Origin: DASVNK01 sp036383895 | GTDB lineage: Bacteria > Verrucomicrobiota > Verrucomicrobiia > Limisphaerales > SXQI01 | Length of the DNA stretch: 64,000 nt | Assembly (NCBI GenBank): GCA_036383895.1 | Contig: DASVNK010000018.1 | Coordinates: 51,716-115,715, forward strand | Reading direction: 5' to 3' | Shown here: positions 26,533 to 35,030 of the stretch, piece by piece | How the letters are laid out: every line of letters starts with the position of its first letter | Numbering within the stretch: the first letter of the stretch is position 1 | Notes under the pieces: generated by a model | Databases searched by the model: none | Told to the model about the DNA's origin: nothing | The model's input: only the letters and a program-made list of their open reading frames with translations | Made by a program: the position numbers and the translations under genes

Positions 26533-27039
26533 ATGAATCCCGCAACTTCGAGCGACAAACTTCCGCGCCATTTAGCGACCGGTTTTGTTATCGCGCTGGC
26601 CGTTTACGTCACGTTCTTCTCCTGTGACCAGCGCCTGCGCCAAAGGAAAGGTCCCTGGGAAGTTACCTTTCATACGAATTCCGCTGGTTACGCCGCGATC
26701 ACGGTAAACCAGCGCTCTCTACGGCTAACGAACGTGCAAATTGTATTCCGCGCTGAGACAGCAACGAACCTTGGGACGGTGGAGTTCAACAAACCGCAAC
26801 AAGCGGTTCCATTCGGCAAGGTGAAGTTTGAAGATTTAACCTACCTGCCCGGGAGCGTGGCCTTTGATTTTTTCGGGCACGAAGTGGAACTCCTTCCGCG
26901 AATACTGTACCTGAACAAAAAAGAGATTGCGTGGAAATCGGAAGCGGTAATAGCGCTCGATGCGTCGGAAAAGCTACCCGCTGACGCAAGCATCGATCCG
27001 CGCAAAAAGAAACGGGGACCCTTCAGTGGTTCGCGTTAA
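26533..27039 (+). CDS. Hypothetical single-helix membrane protein
   Basis: The 168-residue protein has one N-terminal helix (ATGFVIALAVYVTFFSC), then an extracytoplasmic beta-rich region (WEVTFHTNSAGYAAITVNQ, LTYLPGSVAFDFFGHEVELL) and a basic C-terminal tail (DPRKKKRGPFSGSR). No family is recognised. It starts three bases after the MFS stop and so probably shares its transcript. Its stop overlaps the stop of the convergent receiver gene by four bases. Confidence 0.78.
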   Translation: MNPATSSDKLPRHLATGFVIALAVYVTFFSCDQRLRQRKGPWEVTFHTNSAGYAAITVNQRSLRLTNVQIVFRAETATNLGTVEFNKPQQAVPFGKVKFEDLTYLPGSVAFDFFGHEVELLPRILYLNKKEIAWKSEAVIALDASEKLPADASIDPRKKKRGPFSGSR

Positions 27040-27539
27040 GCGCTCGCGGCAAGGGTAGCACTAAGAGGGTGCGAACCGGGGCGGCGGGAAGCTCCGCCTT
27101 TACCGTTCTTCGCCCATGCGCTGTAATCTTTCAGCGTCTCCATCATCTTCACCATCTCTTCGAAGCGAGTGGGTTTAATGAGATAGTGGTTGGCGCCGAG
27201 CGAATATGCACGGTCGATATCGGCGTCATTGCGCGAGCCAGACATGACGACGACGACAACATTGGCGAGGGAGATCTGGTCGCGAATCCATTTGAGGACA
27301 TCGAAGCCTGATGTTTGCGGCATCTTCAAATCGAGCAGCACAAGAGTTGGCGTGGGAAATTGGTGCCGGTCGGCATACGCGCCATCGCCTTTGATGTAGC
27401 GCATCGCTTCCACGCCGTCTTTGACGAGGTGAATCGTGTCGATGATGCCGACTCTGCGAAAAGCCAATCGAATCAAAACCACGTCATGTGGATTGTCGTC
27501 AACCAGCAGTATGACGGGGCGAGGGTGCGCTTCTGTCAT
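27036..27539 (-). CDS. Rcp1-like stand-alone response regulator
   Basis: The 167-residue protein is a receiver domain of the cyanobacterial Rcp1/phytochrome-partner kind: ILLVDDNPHDVVLIRLAFRR (acidic DD), TLVLLDLKMPQTSGFDVLKW (phospho-Asp), VVVVMSGSRNDADI (Ser switch), and NHYLIKPTRFEEM (Lys). The insertion between beta3 and alpha3 and the LxxP-x-x-G-F pattern are typical. There is no output domain. The Gly/Arg/Ser-rich tail is dispensable in appearance. It lies between the convergent MFS unit and the carB fragment. Its partner kinase is not adjacent. Confidence 0.87.
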   Translation of the reverse strand: MTEAHPRPVILLVDDNPHDVVLIRLAFRRVGIIDTIHLVKDGVEAMRYIKGDGAYADRHQFPTPTLVLLDLKMPQTSGFDVLKWIRDQISLANVVVVVMSGSRNDADIDRAYSLGANHYLIKPTRFEEMVKMMETLKDYSAWAKNGKGGASRRPGSHPLSATLAASA

Positions 27540-27640
27540 TTGTGACAGTTACATACGCGTATCGGTCCGCACTGGCTATCGGGGTAAACCTGAATGGTCG
27601 TTCGAGGAGTGCCCTCCCTACCGGGAGAGGAGCTGAGAAC

Positions 27641-29149
27641 TCATCCGCGTGGAGCAGCGGCTAGTTCCTCTTCCAGGTCCACGATTTCGCGCATGTGCGT
27701 GAGGAACCATGGATCAATCTTCGTGAGCTGATGGATTTGCTCCAGCGTGAAACCAGCGCGCATCGCGTGCCGGATGTAGAATATCCGTTCGCTATTTGGA
27801 ACGCTGAGCTTACGGGTAATCAGGTCGTGCGGGAGAATATCACGATCACCGTAGACTTCAGTGCCGACACGCCAGGGCTTGCCATCTCCACCGAGACCGT
27901 AGCGGCCAATTTCGAGGGAACGAAGGCACTTTTGCAGGGACTCTTTGAAGGTGCGGCCGATGGACATGGCTTCGCCGACCGATTTCATCTGCGTATTCAG
28001 GGTTGGATCAGCTTGCGGAAACTTCTCGAAAGCAAACCGCGGGATTTTAACTACGACGTAATCGATCGTCGGCTCGAAGCTGGCGGGAGTCTCGCGGGTG
28101 ATGTCGTTTCTGATTTCGTCGAGGAGATAGCCCACGGCGAGTTTTGCGGCAATTTTCGCAATCGGAAAGCCAGTCGCTTTGGATGCCAGGGCGGAACTGC
28201 GGGAGACGCGCGGATTCATCTCGATGATGACCATCCGACCGTTCTCGGGATTCACCCCGAACTGAATGTTTGACCCGCCGGTTTCGACTCCGATCTCACG
28301 GATCACCGCGAACGAAGCGTCGCGCATGATCTGGTATTCCTTGTCCGTGAGCGTCTGGATGGGGGCAACGGTAATGGAGTCGCCGGTGTGAACGCCCATA
28401 GGATCGAAGTTTTCGATGGAACAGATGATGACGCAGTTGTCAGCCTTATCGCGCATGACCTCCATTTCATATTCCTTCCAACCAAGGAGTGACTCCTCGA
28501 TGAGAATCTCAGAAACAGGAGACAGTTCGCAGCCGCGCTTCGCGATTACTTCGAATTCATCACGGTTATACGCGATGCCGCCGCCGGTGCCGCCGAGAGT
28601 ATATGCCGGGCGGATAATTAACGGAAAACGGCCGATCTTTTCGGCGACGGCGCGAGCTTCCTCAATGTTGTGGGCGACTCCAGAAATGGGAACGTCCAGG
28701 CCGATCTTCAACATGAGATCTTTGAAAATCTGGCGATCTTCGCCGCGTTCAATCGCCTGGGCATTCGCGCCGATCATCTCAACGCCATATTTCTCGAGCG
28801 TGCCGCGGCGGAAAAGCGCCATGGCGGTATTGAGCGCTGTTTGGCCCCCAAGCGTAGGCAGCAGCGCGAGCTTGCCTTTGGCGCCAAGGCGCTTCATTTC
28901 GTCAACTTCGCGAGCGATAATCTTCTCCACGCACTCCGGAGTGATCGGCTCGATGTAAGTGCGGTCGGCGAATTCCGGATCCGTCATGATGGTCGCCGGG
29001 TTCGAATTCACCAGCACCACGCGGTATTTCTCTTCGCGCAACGCTTTGCAGGCCTGGACGCCTGAATAATCGAATTCGACCGCCTGGCCGATGATGATCG
29101 GTCCCGCGCCAATGATGAGAATCGTATGAATGTCCGTCCGCTTCGGCAT
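27641..29149 (-). CDS. carB: Carbamoyl-phosphate synthase large subunit, N-terminal half only
   Basis: The 502-residue protein matches only the first half of CarB: the carboxyphosphate-forming ATP-grasp domain (IIGAGPIIIGQAVEFDYSG, RPAYTLGGTGGG, EMNPRVSRSSALASKATGFP) and part of the oligomerisation domain, ending at IDPWFLTHMREIVDLEEEL. Typical CarB has about 1,070 residues with a second ATP-grasp and an MGS allosteric domain. The 101 bp after its stop do not continue the protein in any frame, and no second half is in the window. Split carB genes with a break near this place are known in some archaea and in Aquifex. A functional split gene is more likely than decay, because all recognisable motifs are intact. 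Confidence 0.9.
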   Translation of the reverse strand: MPKRTDIHTILIIGAGPIIIGQAVEFDYSGVQACKALREEKYRVVLVNSNPATIMTDPEFADRTYIEPITPECVEKIIAREVDEMKRLGAKGKLALLPTLGGQTALNTAMALFRRGTLEKYGVEMIGANAQAIERGEDRQIFKDLMLKIGLDVPISGVAHNIEEARAVAEKIGRFPLIIRPAYTLGGTGGGIAYNRDEFEVIAKRGCELSPVSEILIEESLLGWKEYEMEVMRDKADNCVIICSIENFDPMGVHTGDSITVAPIQTLTDKEYQIMRDASFAVIREIGVETGGSNIQFGVNPENGRMVIIEMNPRVSRSSALASKATGFPIAKIAAKLAVGYLLDEIRNDITRETPASFEPTIDYVVVKIPRFAFEKFPQADPTLNTQMKSVGEAMSIGRTFKESLQKCLRSLEIGRYGLGGDGKPWRVGTEVYGDRDILPHDLITRKLSVPNSERIFYIRHAMRAGFTLEQIHQLTKIDPWFLTHMREIVDLEEELAAAPRG

Positions 29150-29296
29150 AAAAGACTGCGAGACTTAACGGCATAACCGAGCGGTTGTCATGAAGTTTTG
29201 CGAATTGGGTGCGGACTCCCGTTTCAGCGAAAGTCTGAAGACGCGTTCGGGCGCGGCACAGTTTCGATTTAAAAGGGTGCAGCTACGTTAAAGGAT

Positions 29297-29560
29297 ATGA
29301 GCGTAACGGAGCAGGATATCAAACAGGGACGCATCAACGATCAGCTTGAAGACCAGCTTGAATCGCTTTCAGCGCAGGTTGAAGCGCGCGTGGAACGCGG
29401 CCGGAATGCCTGGGCGGAATGGCGTGAGACAGCGACCAGCAAGACGCGGGAGCTTGGTGCTTCATTGGAAACGATGGCGCGGGAGCGTCCGTGGCAATTG
29501 GTCGGTGGCGCGGCTGCGATCGGCCTGCTTGTGGGGCTGTTGTGCGTCCGGCGCCGATAA
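29297..29560 (+). CDS. DUF883 (ElaB/YqjD-like) C-terminally anchored protein
   Basis: The 87-residue protein has an amphipathic helical N-terminal region (INDQLEDQLESLSAQVEARV) and a C-terminal segment RERPWQLVGGAAAIGLLVGL followed by RRR. This is the ElaB/YqjD/DUF883 hallmark. In E. coli these proteins are anchored in the inner membrane by the C-terminus and associate with ribosomes in stationary phase. AAAGG lies a few bases upstream of ATG. It stands alone between the carB fragment and the convergent dgoA. Confidence 0.88.
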   Translation: MSVTEQDIKQGRINDQLEDQLESLSAQVEARVERGRNAWAEWRETATSKTRELGASLETMARERPWQLVGGAAAIGLLVGLLCVRRR

Positions 29561-29567
29561 CGAATAG

Positions 29568-30230
29568 CTAATCAGACACACTCTTGTTCGCTGACTGATA
29601 GGTGTCGACGAATGCACGGGTTTGGTGTTCGAGCCAATCCCAATCTTCGGCGTCGATTCGATCCTTGCGGAAAAGTGGACTGCCGATCCCGAAGGCATCA
29701 GCGCCTGCTTCAGTGAATGCCGACAGGGAGGCGAGGTCCACCCCGCCGGTCGGCATCAAGCGCACGTTGGGAAAACCTGATTTCAGGGCGCGAATGTATT
29801 TTGGCCCGGCCACATCGGCGGGAAAGATCTTGATGGCGCGGATGGAGGCTGGCCCGGCCGACCACGCCTCGTAAATTTCGGTGGGGGTCAGCGCGCCAGG
29901 GAAAATCGGCACGCCGCGCTCTTCGCACGATTTGATCACTTCAGGCACCACATAGGGAGTGACGGTGAATTCAGCGCCTGCGGCCAAGGCTCGGTTCAGG
30001 AGTTCCGTTGACGTGACAGTTCCGGCGCCGATGACCATCGACCCATTGCTCAATTCCACCGCGCTTCGAATCTGGTCCTCGGCGCCAGGGGAATTCATCG
30101 TAATTTCAAGATAGCGCAGGCCGCCGCGCTTAACGGCGTGAAGGAGCGGCGGCAGATGCTTTAATGAGCAACCCCGGAGAATACCGACCAGGGGAAGGTC
30201 GAAGAAGGGATGGAGGCGATCTGCTCTCAT
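29568..30230 (-). CDS. dgoA: 2-dehydro-3-deoxy-6-phospho-galactonate/gluconate aldolase
   Basis: The 220-residue class I aldolase of the KDPG/KDPGal family has LVGILRGCSLKHLPPLLHA, LEITMNSPGAEDQI (catalytic Glu), IGAGTVTSTELLNRALAAGA, and IKIFPADVAGPKYI with the Schiff-base Lys. GGVDLASLSAFTEAGADAFG binds phosphate. Eda (gluconate) and DgoA (galactonate) enzymes share these motifs. I choose the galactonate role because dgoK directly precedes it with a four-base ATGA overlap. Together they would convert 2-keto-3-deoxy-galactonate to pyruvate and glyceraldehyde 3-phosphate. Confidence 0.88.
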   Translation of the reverse strand: MRADRLHPFFDLPLVGILRGCSLKHLPPLLHAVKRGGLRYLEITMNSPGAEDQIRSAVELSNGSMVIGAGTVTSTELLNRALAAGAEFTVTPYVVPEVIKSCEERGVPIFPGALTPTEIYEAWSAGPASIRAIKIFPADVAGPKYIRALKSGFPNVRLMPTGGVDLASLSAFTEAGADAFGIGSPLFRKDRIDAEDWDWLEHQTRAFVDTYQSANKSVSD

Positions 30231-31177
30231 TGCGGCATCCGGGAGAGAATCAGTTGGTGTGCACGAGGCACTGCCTGCTGCATTTCGGCGTCCGAAAAGA
30301 TGTGCGCGAGCGGAAGCTCTAACACGTTTGCTGCCTGCGCATAAAGGGGGCGGACCGCTCCGCTCCCGCCGAGGAAGATTGGCAGCGCGCCCTCTGTTTG
30401 CGCGAGGGCGAGGAGTTCGGCGCCAATTACTAAACCACTCAGAAAGGCTGCGTTATTCTCAGGTGAGTGGCCCTGAAGGACCTGCCGCGTGCGGGTTTGA
30501 AAGAGCGAGGCCGGGAGACCGTTTGTTCGGACGCATTCGACACCCTCGCTGAAGGCCGGCAGCGAAAGCTCAGCGCTTAGGCCCACTGATGCCCGAAGGA
30601 CGCTATGGCGCGCTAGCACCTCGTACAGTTCGCCGGTCATATAAGTTCGGATCGCTGTTACTTTTTCGTGTTGAATGGTCAAATGCTTGGAATGAGTGCC
30701 AGGCAGGATAAGCAAGAGGTTCGGTGGCTGGGACGAAACGAGCTGCATCAAGCCTATCGCTTCGGTCTCTTCGCCGCGCATCATGTCGTTTTCGGAGGCT
30801 GCTCCGGAAACGAGTTGCGTGGAAGAAATCGTAGAAGGAGCGCTCCAATCAACCCGCTCGAGGCGAAGATTTGAACCATCCAGGGTCAGCGGGAGCCTAG
30901 TGTATGGAAGTTCGAGCCATCCAATGGTGCTTGAAGCCATTCCTGAGATGACCAGAGGCAATGGGCCGCGAGCCCGGGTGAGTTTTGCGAGGGCTCTTCG
31001 CAATTGCGCTTCGAAAGCCGCGGGACGATTTGCCGGCGAATTTTGCTCAAAAATAAGTTTGCAGCCAGTCTCGTCCCTATACTCCTCCAGAACTCTTCCC
31101 TTCCAAACGAAACGCAGTCGAAAGGAAGAGGTGCCCCAATCGCAGCTAAAGAAGTTGAATTGCGAAGGGGCGTGCAT
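30227..31177 (-). CDS. dgoK: 2-dehydro-3-deoxygalactonokinase
   Basis: The 316-residue protein matches DgoK, a sugar-acid kinase: SCDWGTSSFRLRFV (phosphate-binding motif), LPLVISGMASSTIGWLELPY, LLLILPGTHSKHLTI and FLGGSGAVRPLYAQAANVL. It phosphorylates 2-keto-3-deoxygalactonate at O6 in the De Ley-Doudoroff pathway. Its stop overlaps the dgoA start by four bases. The galactose dehydrogenase, galactonate dehydratase and transporter expected for a full pathway are not in the window. Confidence 0.9.
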   Translation of the reverse strand: MHAPSQFNFFSCDWGTSSFRLRFVWKGRVLEEYRDETGCKLIFEQNSPANRPAAFEAQLRRALAKLTRARGPLPLVISGMASSTIGWLELPYTRLPLTLDGSNLRLERVDWSAPSTISSTQLVSGAASENDMMRGEETEAIGLMQLVSSQPPNLLLILPGTHSKHLTIQHEKVTAIRTYMTGELYEVLARHSVLRASVGLSAELSLPAFSEGVECVRTNGLPASLFQTRTRQVLQGHSPENNAAFLSGLVIGAELLALAQTEGALPIFLGGSGAVRPLYAQAANVLELPLAHIFSDAEMQQAVPRAHQLILSRMPQ

Positions 31178-31361
31178 CCGGGAAAAACGTTGGCAGAATC
31201 GAATTCCGGGCGGAAGAACAGAGTATCCGGGACGAAATATTTTTCGGAAAGTCCTGCGATTCTTCTCTTAGTTGCTGCACACAAGGAGGATGCGCTTTAA
31301 AAAATATTTTAGTGTTCGTGAAAGATTTTCGATTTTTCCACGTTGAAAAGAGAAAAGGACA

Positions 31362-32009
31362 ATGTTGGTCGCGCTGGATAACCTGATTGCGGACCGCTCC
31401 GAGGAGAAGGAGCGGGAGCTTTTGCCTACGCGCGAAAGCCTGCTCTCGCGCATTCGGGATTGGCAGGATGAAGGGTGGCAGGAGTTCTTCGAGACCTACT
31501 GGAAACTGATTTACAACACTGCCCGGCGTTATCAGCTAAGCGATGCCGAAGCGCAGGAGGTGGTGCAGGAAACGATGATCGGGGTAAGTAAGAACATTCC
31601 GTCATTCCAATACGATCCGGAGAGATGCTCATTCAAGACGTGGTTGATGAATCTGATCCTCTGGCGCGTTACGGATCAGCTTCGTAAGCGTGGGTCATTC
31701 GAGGAGCTGGATGCGAAGGCGTTGAACGTCCCGGAGCAAAAAGAATTTTCCGCACATTGGGAGGAGGACTGGGAACGTAACCTCGCGAGCGTGGCGATTG
31801 AGCGGGTGAAGACTCAGGTGAATCCCCAGACATTTCAAATTTTCGCTTTTTGCGTTCTGCAGAAGAAAGGGGTGGACGCCACGGCCAAGGTTTTAGGTGT
31901 GAGCAAGGCGCGCGTCTACCTGATCAAGCACCGCGTTTACAAACGAGTTATCACGGAGATGAACGCCATCCGACGGAAAGCGATTAAACAAAAGAAAGGC
32001 AAATTATAA
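31362..32009 (+). CDS. ECF-type sigma factor of the STK-associated kind
   Basis: The 215-residue sigma factor has region 2 (WQEFFETYWKLIYNTARRYQ, EAQEVVQETMIGVSKNI, FKTWLMNLILWRVTDQLRKR) and region 4 with a helix-turn-helix (GVDATAKVLGVSKARVYLIK). The start RESLLSRIRDWQDEGWQEF is typical of the ECF group that sits next to Ser/Thr kinases in Planctomycetes and Verrucomicrobia. No anti-sigma gene is visible. AAAAGGAC lies just before the ATG. The C-terminus is strongly basic (RRKAIKQKKGKL). Its TAA overlaps the next ATG by one base. Confidence 0.9.
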   Translation: MLVALDNLIADRSEEKERELLPTRESLLSRIRDWQDEGWQEFFETYWKLIYNTARRYQLSDAEAQEVVQETMIGVSKNIPSFQYDPERCSFKTWLMNLILWRVTDQLRKRGSFEELDAKALNVPEQKEFSAHWEEDWERNLASVAIERVKTQVNPQTFQIFAFCVLQKKGVDATAKVLGVSKARVYLIKHRVYKRVITEMNAIRRKAIKQKKGKL

Positions 32010-32197
32010 TGAAATTGCTTCGTCTCCTTTGGCAGACCGAGATTGAACTTTCCCCGTATCGAATAGCTGAAGGCCAAGAAGAGTATCGCGTCAAACGAGA
32101 GATACTTGCTAGTATCAAACGAGGGAACGGAGGGGCCGCGCTCGAACCCACAGGCGAGCGCGGTTCACCGTCCGAAGAAAACAGGACACATGGCTAA
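32009..32197 (+). CDS. Small hypothetical ORF coupled to the sigma factor
   Basis: A 62-residue frame begins with ATG at 32009, in a TAATG overlap with the sigma-factor stop. It ends at 32197, overlapping the start of the Lys-rich ORF by eight bases. The sequence starts MKLLRLLWQTEIELSPYRIA and then becomes polar and Gly/Pro-rich. It has no known family. The double overlap favours a real, translationally coupled gene, perhaps a small regulator of the sigma factor, but a non-coding explanation is possible. Confidence 0.5.
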   Translation: MKLLRLLWQTEIELSPYRIAEGQEEYRVKREILASIKRGNGGAALEPTGERGSPSEENRTHG

Positions 32198-32447
32198 ACA
32201 AAAAAAAACCAAGCCCAAGAAAAACACCAACAAACGCAACCTCTCCAAAAAGCGCATCGCCAGGACGCGACCCCAAGCGAAAGCCAAAGGAAAGCCGGAA
32301 AAGAAAAGCAGAAAAACGAAGAAAGCGAGCAAACCGGTCAAAGCAAAGAAAGCGCGAACGACGCTTAAACGCTCAGCCAAACCACAGTCCGATCTGAGTC
32401 CAATTCGGATAATGATGGCGACCGATGTCCCTACGCTTACCCGCTAG
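32190..32447 (+). CDS. Very Lys-rich small protein (histone H1-like composition)
   Basis: The 85-residue protein starts at ATG 32190 (MAKQKKTKPKKNTNKRNLSK). Its first 65 or so residues are roughly half Lys and Arg with Ala, Thr and Ser, followed by SPIRIMMATDVPTLTR. The composition resembles bacterial histone H1-like and other nucleic-acid-binding tails, so DNA or RNA binding is an inference from composition alone. The frame extends upstream to 32106, but that part is the previous ORF in another frame. The gene overlaps its upstream neighbour by eight bases and is followed 12 bases later by the glycosyltransferase fusion. Confidence 0.65.
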   Translation: MAKQKKTKPKKNTNKRNLSKKRIARTRPQAKAKGKPEKKSRKTKKASKPVKAKKARTTLKRSAKPQSDLSPIRIMMATDVPTLTR

Positions 32448-32459
32448 AAGCGGTTCGTT

Positions 32460-35030
32460 GTGCGAGAGCAGATTACCATCCGGTGCAAGTATGCACTCGG
32501 AGATGTGGTCGTATTGACTGCAGCGATCCGGGATTTGGCTCGTTCTTACCCCGGACAATTCGACATTGCCGTCGATACCGGCGCCCCGGAAGTCTGGCTC
32601 CAAAATCCATACGTTCGCCATCGCATACTCCCGGGCAGGATAATCAATTGCAAAAACGCACTCATTGACCGGCCCGGCGCGTTGGGCAAGCACTACGTCC
32701 ACACCTATCTCGACCTGTTGAATGATCAACTCGGGACGAAAGCGCAAATCAGTGAGATTAAGGGCGACATCCACTTATCTGATCAGGAGCGAAGCTGGTA
32801 TTCACAGATTTGGAACCTATGCGGACGCGAAATTCCTTACTGGCTGATTTGTTCTGGAGGCAAATTCGATCTGCCTATTAAGTGGTGGGACCATCAGCGG
32901 TATCAGCAGGTCGTCGACGCATTGCGTGGACAGATTCAATTCGTGCAGGTCGGTTGGTGGGGGAATCATCATCCACCGCTGAACGGAGTCATTGACTTGC
33001 GCGGCAAAACGTCGACGCGTGACTTGGTTCATTTAGTCTATCACGCTGATGGTGTGCTCTGCGGAGTGACCTCGCTGATGCATTTGGCCGCAGCCGTTCC
33101 CGAGCGTGAGATTAAGAGAGCTGCGGTCGTGATTGCGGGGGATCGGGAACCTCGCACTTGGGAGGCGTATCCCGAGCATCTGTATCTGTCCGCGGGTAAA
33201 GAGATGGAGTGCGGGAATTGCTGGAAGAGCCGAGTTGCAAGTGGAAGCGAGGCTGGGAAGGGTATTTGCACGCGAGTGCAGAACAGGCTTCCGGAATGCC
33301 TGGATGCGGTGACCGCGGAAAGAGTTATCGAGGCCATCAGAGGTTTGGAAGCTGGGGGCCGGGCTCGATTTTTAAGGTCGAGGCGGACGCAGTTCTCGGA
33401 AGCAGCAAAAAACGAGGCTCGAAAACGAAATGCCTTTGAGGCGGACAACATCACGCTTACGAACGCGGCGGCAAAGGCAGAAGAGTTCTTACGCAGAATC
33501 CCCGCGTATCCAAGAAAGAGTTATGATGGCAGAGGCATTGTAATCTGCGCCGGAACGGTCGGGTACTTCACGCAGGCCTGGGTTTGTATCACGATGTTGC
33601 GGCAACTCGGATGCAAGCTGCCGGTCGAGGTTTGGCACTTCGGTGAAGCAGAGTTGGATCAAACCATGGCCGCGCTTCTCGCTCCTTACGACGTTCGATG
33701 CATCGATGCATCTGCAAAGATGAAAGAGGCGCCGATGCGCAATCCACTGGGCTGGGAACTGAAATGTTATTCGGTGCTCCATAGCAGGTTTCGCGAGGTG
33801 CTATCCCTAGATGCCGATAACGTGCCTGTGGTCGATCCAACGTTCCTCTTCGAATCGCGGGAATTTCGTGAAACAGGAGCGATCTTCTGGCCGGACTATA
33901 AACGGCTGGTCGCAAGGCGATCGATCTGGAAATTGTGCGGCGTTAAATATCGCAATGAGCCGGAGTTTGAATCGGGTCAAATGGTGATCGACAAAGAAAA
34001 GTGCTGGCGGGCGTTGAATTTGGCGTGGTGGTACAACGATCATTCTGAGTTCTTTTACCGCCATATTCATGGCGATAAAGATACGTTCCACATGGCTTGG
34101 AGACGCACTGAAACGGCATATGCGATGCCACCTTACCCTATTGAATCGCTCGAAGGAGTGATGTGCCAGCACGATTTCAATGGCCGGCGAATCTTTCAAC
34201 ATCGGAACTCTCATAAATGGTCCTTCTTTGGAGAGAATCGCCGAATCCCCGGCTTTCAATTCGAAGAGGACTGCCGGAAGCATCTGGACGAGTTACGCGC
34301 TGTTTGGGACGGAACGATCAATGGCAAGCGTGAATGCAAAACGTGGCGGGGGGTTCAAGTTCGAGTCCAAACAGTCGATCGTGAAGTGCTTCAATCGGTA
34401 GCGTTCGGGAACGAGTACAGATTGCCACCTTCCTTTCACGCGCGTGATGTAATCGTCGATATTGGCGCCCATATTGGAAGTTTTACTCTCGCTTGCCATG
34501 AGCGTGGCAGTCGCGAGATCCACGCATTCGAACCGCATGCCGAAAACTTTTTGTTTCTGCGCGAGAATGTTGGATCGATTGAAGGAGTTTCGGTTTACGA
34601 AGCCGCTGTCCTTGAGAAACCCTGTAATGCATACATTTCCCCGTTCCCAATGGAAGTAGGCAAACAAAACACCGGCGCTGCGAAGCTCGCAATTGGCCGA
34701 GGTCGGGTAAAAGTTTATGGAATCGACGCGCTATTGGAGCAGTTCGGATTTGTCGCTCTACTGAAGCTGGATTGTGAAGGCAGCGAGTGGTGCATTTTGC
34801 AGAACCTGAAGCAGTGGCACCGCGTTGGCGCAATTTGCGGCGAATTTCATCAACACGGTCTCCATACGAAACGCGAACTGACTCGAATACTGGGACAGCG
34901 TTTCCGCTATGTTTCTGTTCAAGAACCGAATCACGATGGGCTTGGAAAGTTTTGGGGGTCGCATATAAGAATGTTCCAAAGCGATGCAGACTCCAAACGC
35001 CTTACCAGCCGCGGGCGGAAAATCCGCTGA
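32460..35030 (+). CDS. Three-module GT9-like / DXD glycosyltransferase / FkbM methyltransferase fusion
   Basis: The 856-residue protein has three parts. Residues 1-300 resemble GT9 heptosyltransferases (KYALGDVVVLTAAIRDLARS; ADGVLCGVTSLMHLAAAV at 196-213), with a Cys cluster at 251-280. Residues 355-600 resemble the putative mannosyltransferase family, with DAD at 451-453 (REVLSLDADNVPVVDPTFLF). Residues 660-850 are an FkbM-type SAM methyltransferase (VDIGAHIGSFT 666-676; LKLDCEGSE 768-776). Separate proteins normally carry these activities in polysaccharide assembly. The start is GTG at 32460. The gene overlaps the following kinase gene by 47 bases. No signal peptide or helix is evident, so it should be cytoplasmic. 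Confidence 0.8.
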   Translation: MREQITIRCKYALGDVVVLTAAIRDLARSYPGQFDIAVDTGAPEVWLQNPYVRHRILPGRIINCKNALIDRPGALGKHYVHTYLDLLNDQLGTKAQISEIKGDIHLSDQERSWYSQIWNLCGREIPYWLICSGGKFDLPIKWWDHQRYQQVVDALRGQIQFVQVGWWGNHHPPLNGVIDLRGKTSTRDLVHLVYHADGVLCGVTSLMHLAAAVPEREIKRAAVVIAGDREPRTWEAYPEHLYLSAGKEMECGNCWKSRVASGSEAGKGICTRVQNRLPECLDAVTAERVIEAIRGLEAGGRARFLRSRRTQFSEAAKNEARKRNAFEADNITLTNAAAKAEEFLRRIPAYPRKSYDGRGIVICAGTVGYFTQAWVCITMLRQLGCKLPVEVWHFGEAELDQTMAALLAPYDVRCIDASAKMKEAPMRNPLGWELKCYSVLHSRFREVLSLDADNVPVVDPTFLFESREFRETGAIFWPDYKRLVARRSIWKLCGVKYRNEPEFESGQMVIDKEKCWRALNLAWWYNDHSEFFYRHIHGDKDTFHMAWRRTETAYAMPPYPIESLEGVMCQHDFNGRRIFQHRNSHKWSFFGENRRIPGFQFEEDCRKHLDELRAVWDGTINGKRECKTWRGVQVRVQTVDREVLQSVAFGNEYRLPPSFHARDVIVDIGAHIGSFTLACHERGSREIHAFEPHAENFLFLRENVGSIEGVSVYEAAVLEKPCNAYISPFPMEVGKQNTGAAKLAIGRGRVKVYGIDALLEQFGFVALLKLDCEGSEWCILQNLKQWHRVGAICGEFHQHGLHTKRELTRILGQRFRYVSVQEPNHDGLGKFWGSHIRMFQSDADSKRLTSRGRKIR

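Noticed and set aside
27545..27640. Hairpin after the carB stop as an intrinsic terminator
   Set aside because: A short CTCCC/GGGAG stem is present but no T-run follows it.
32106..32189. N-terminal extension of the Lys-rich ORF
   Set aside because: Overlaps the preceding small ORF; ATG at 32190 begins the distinctive Lys-rich sequence.
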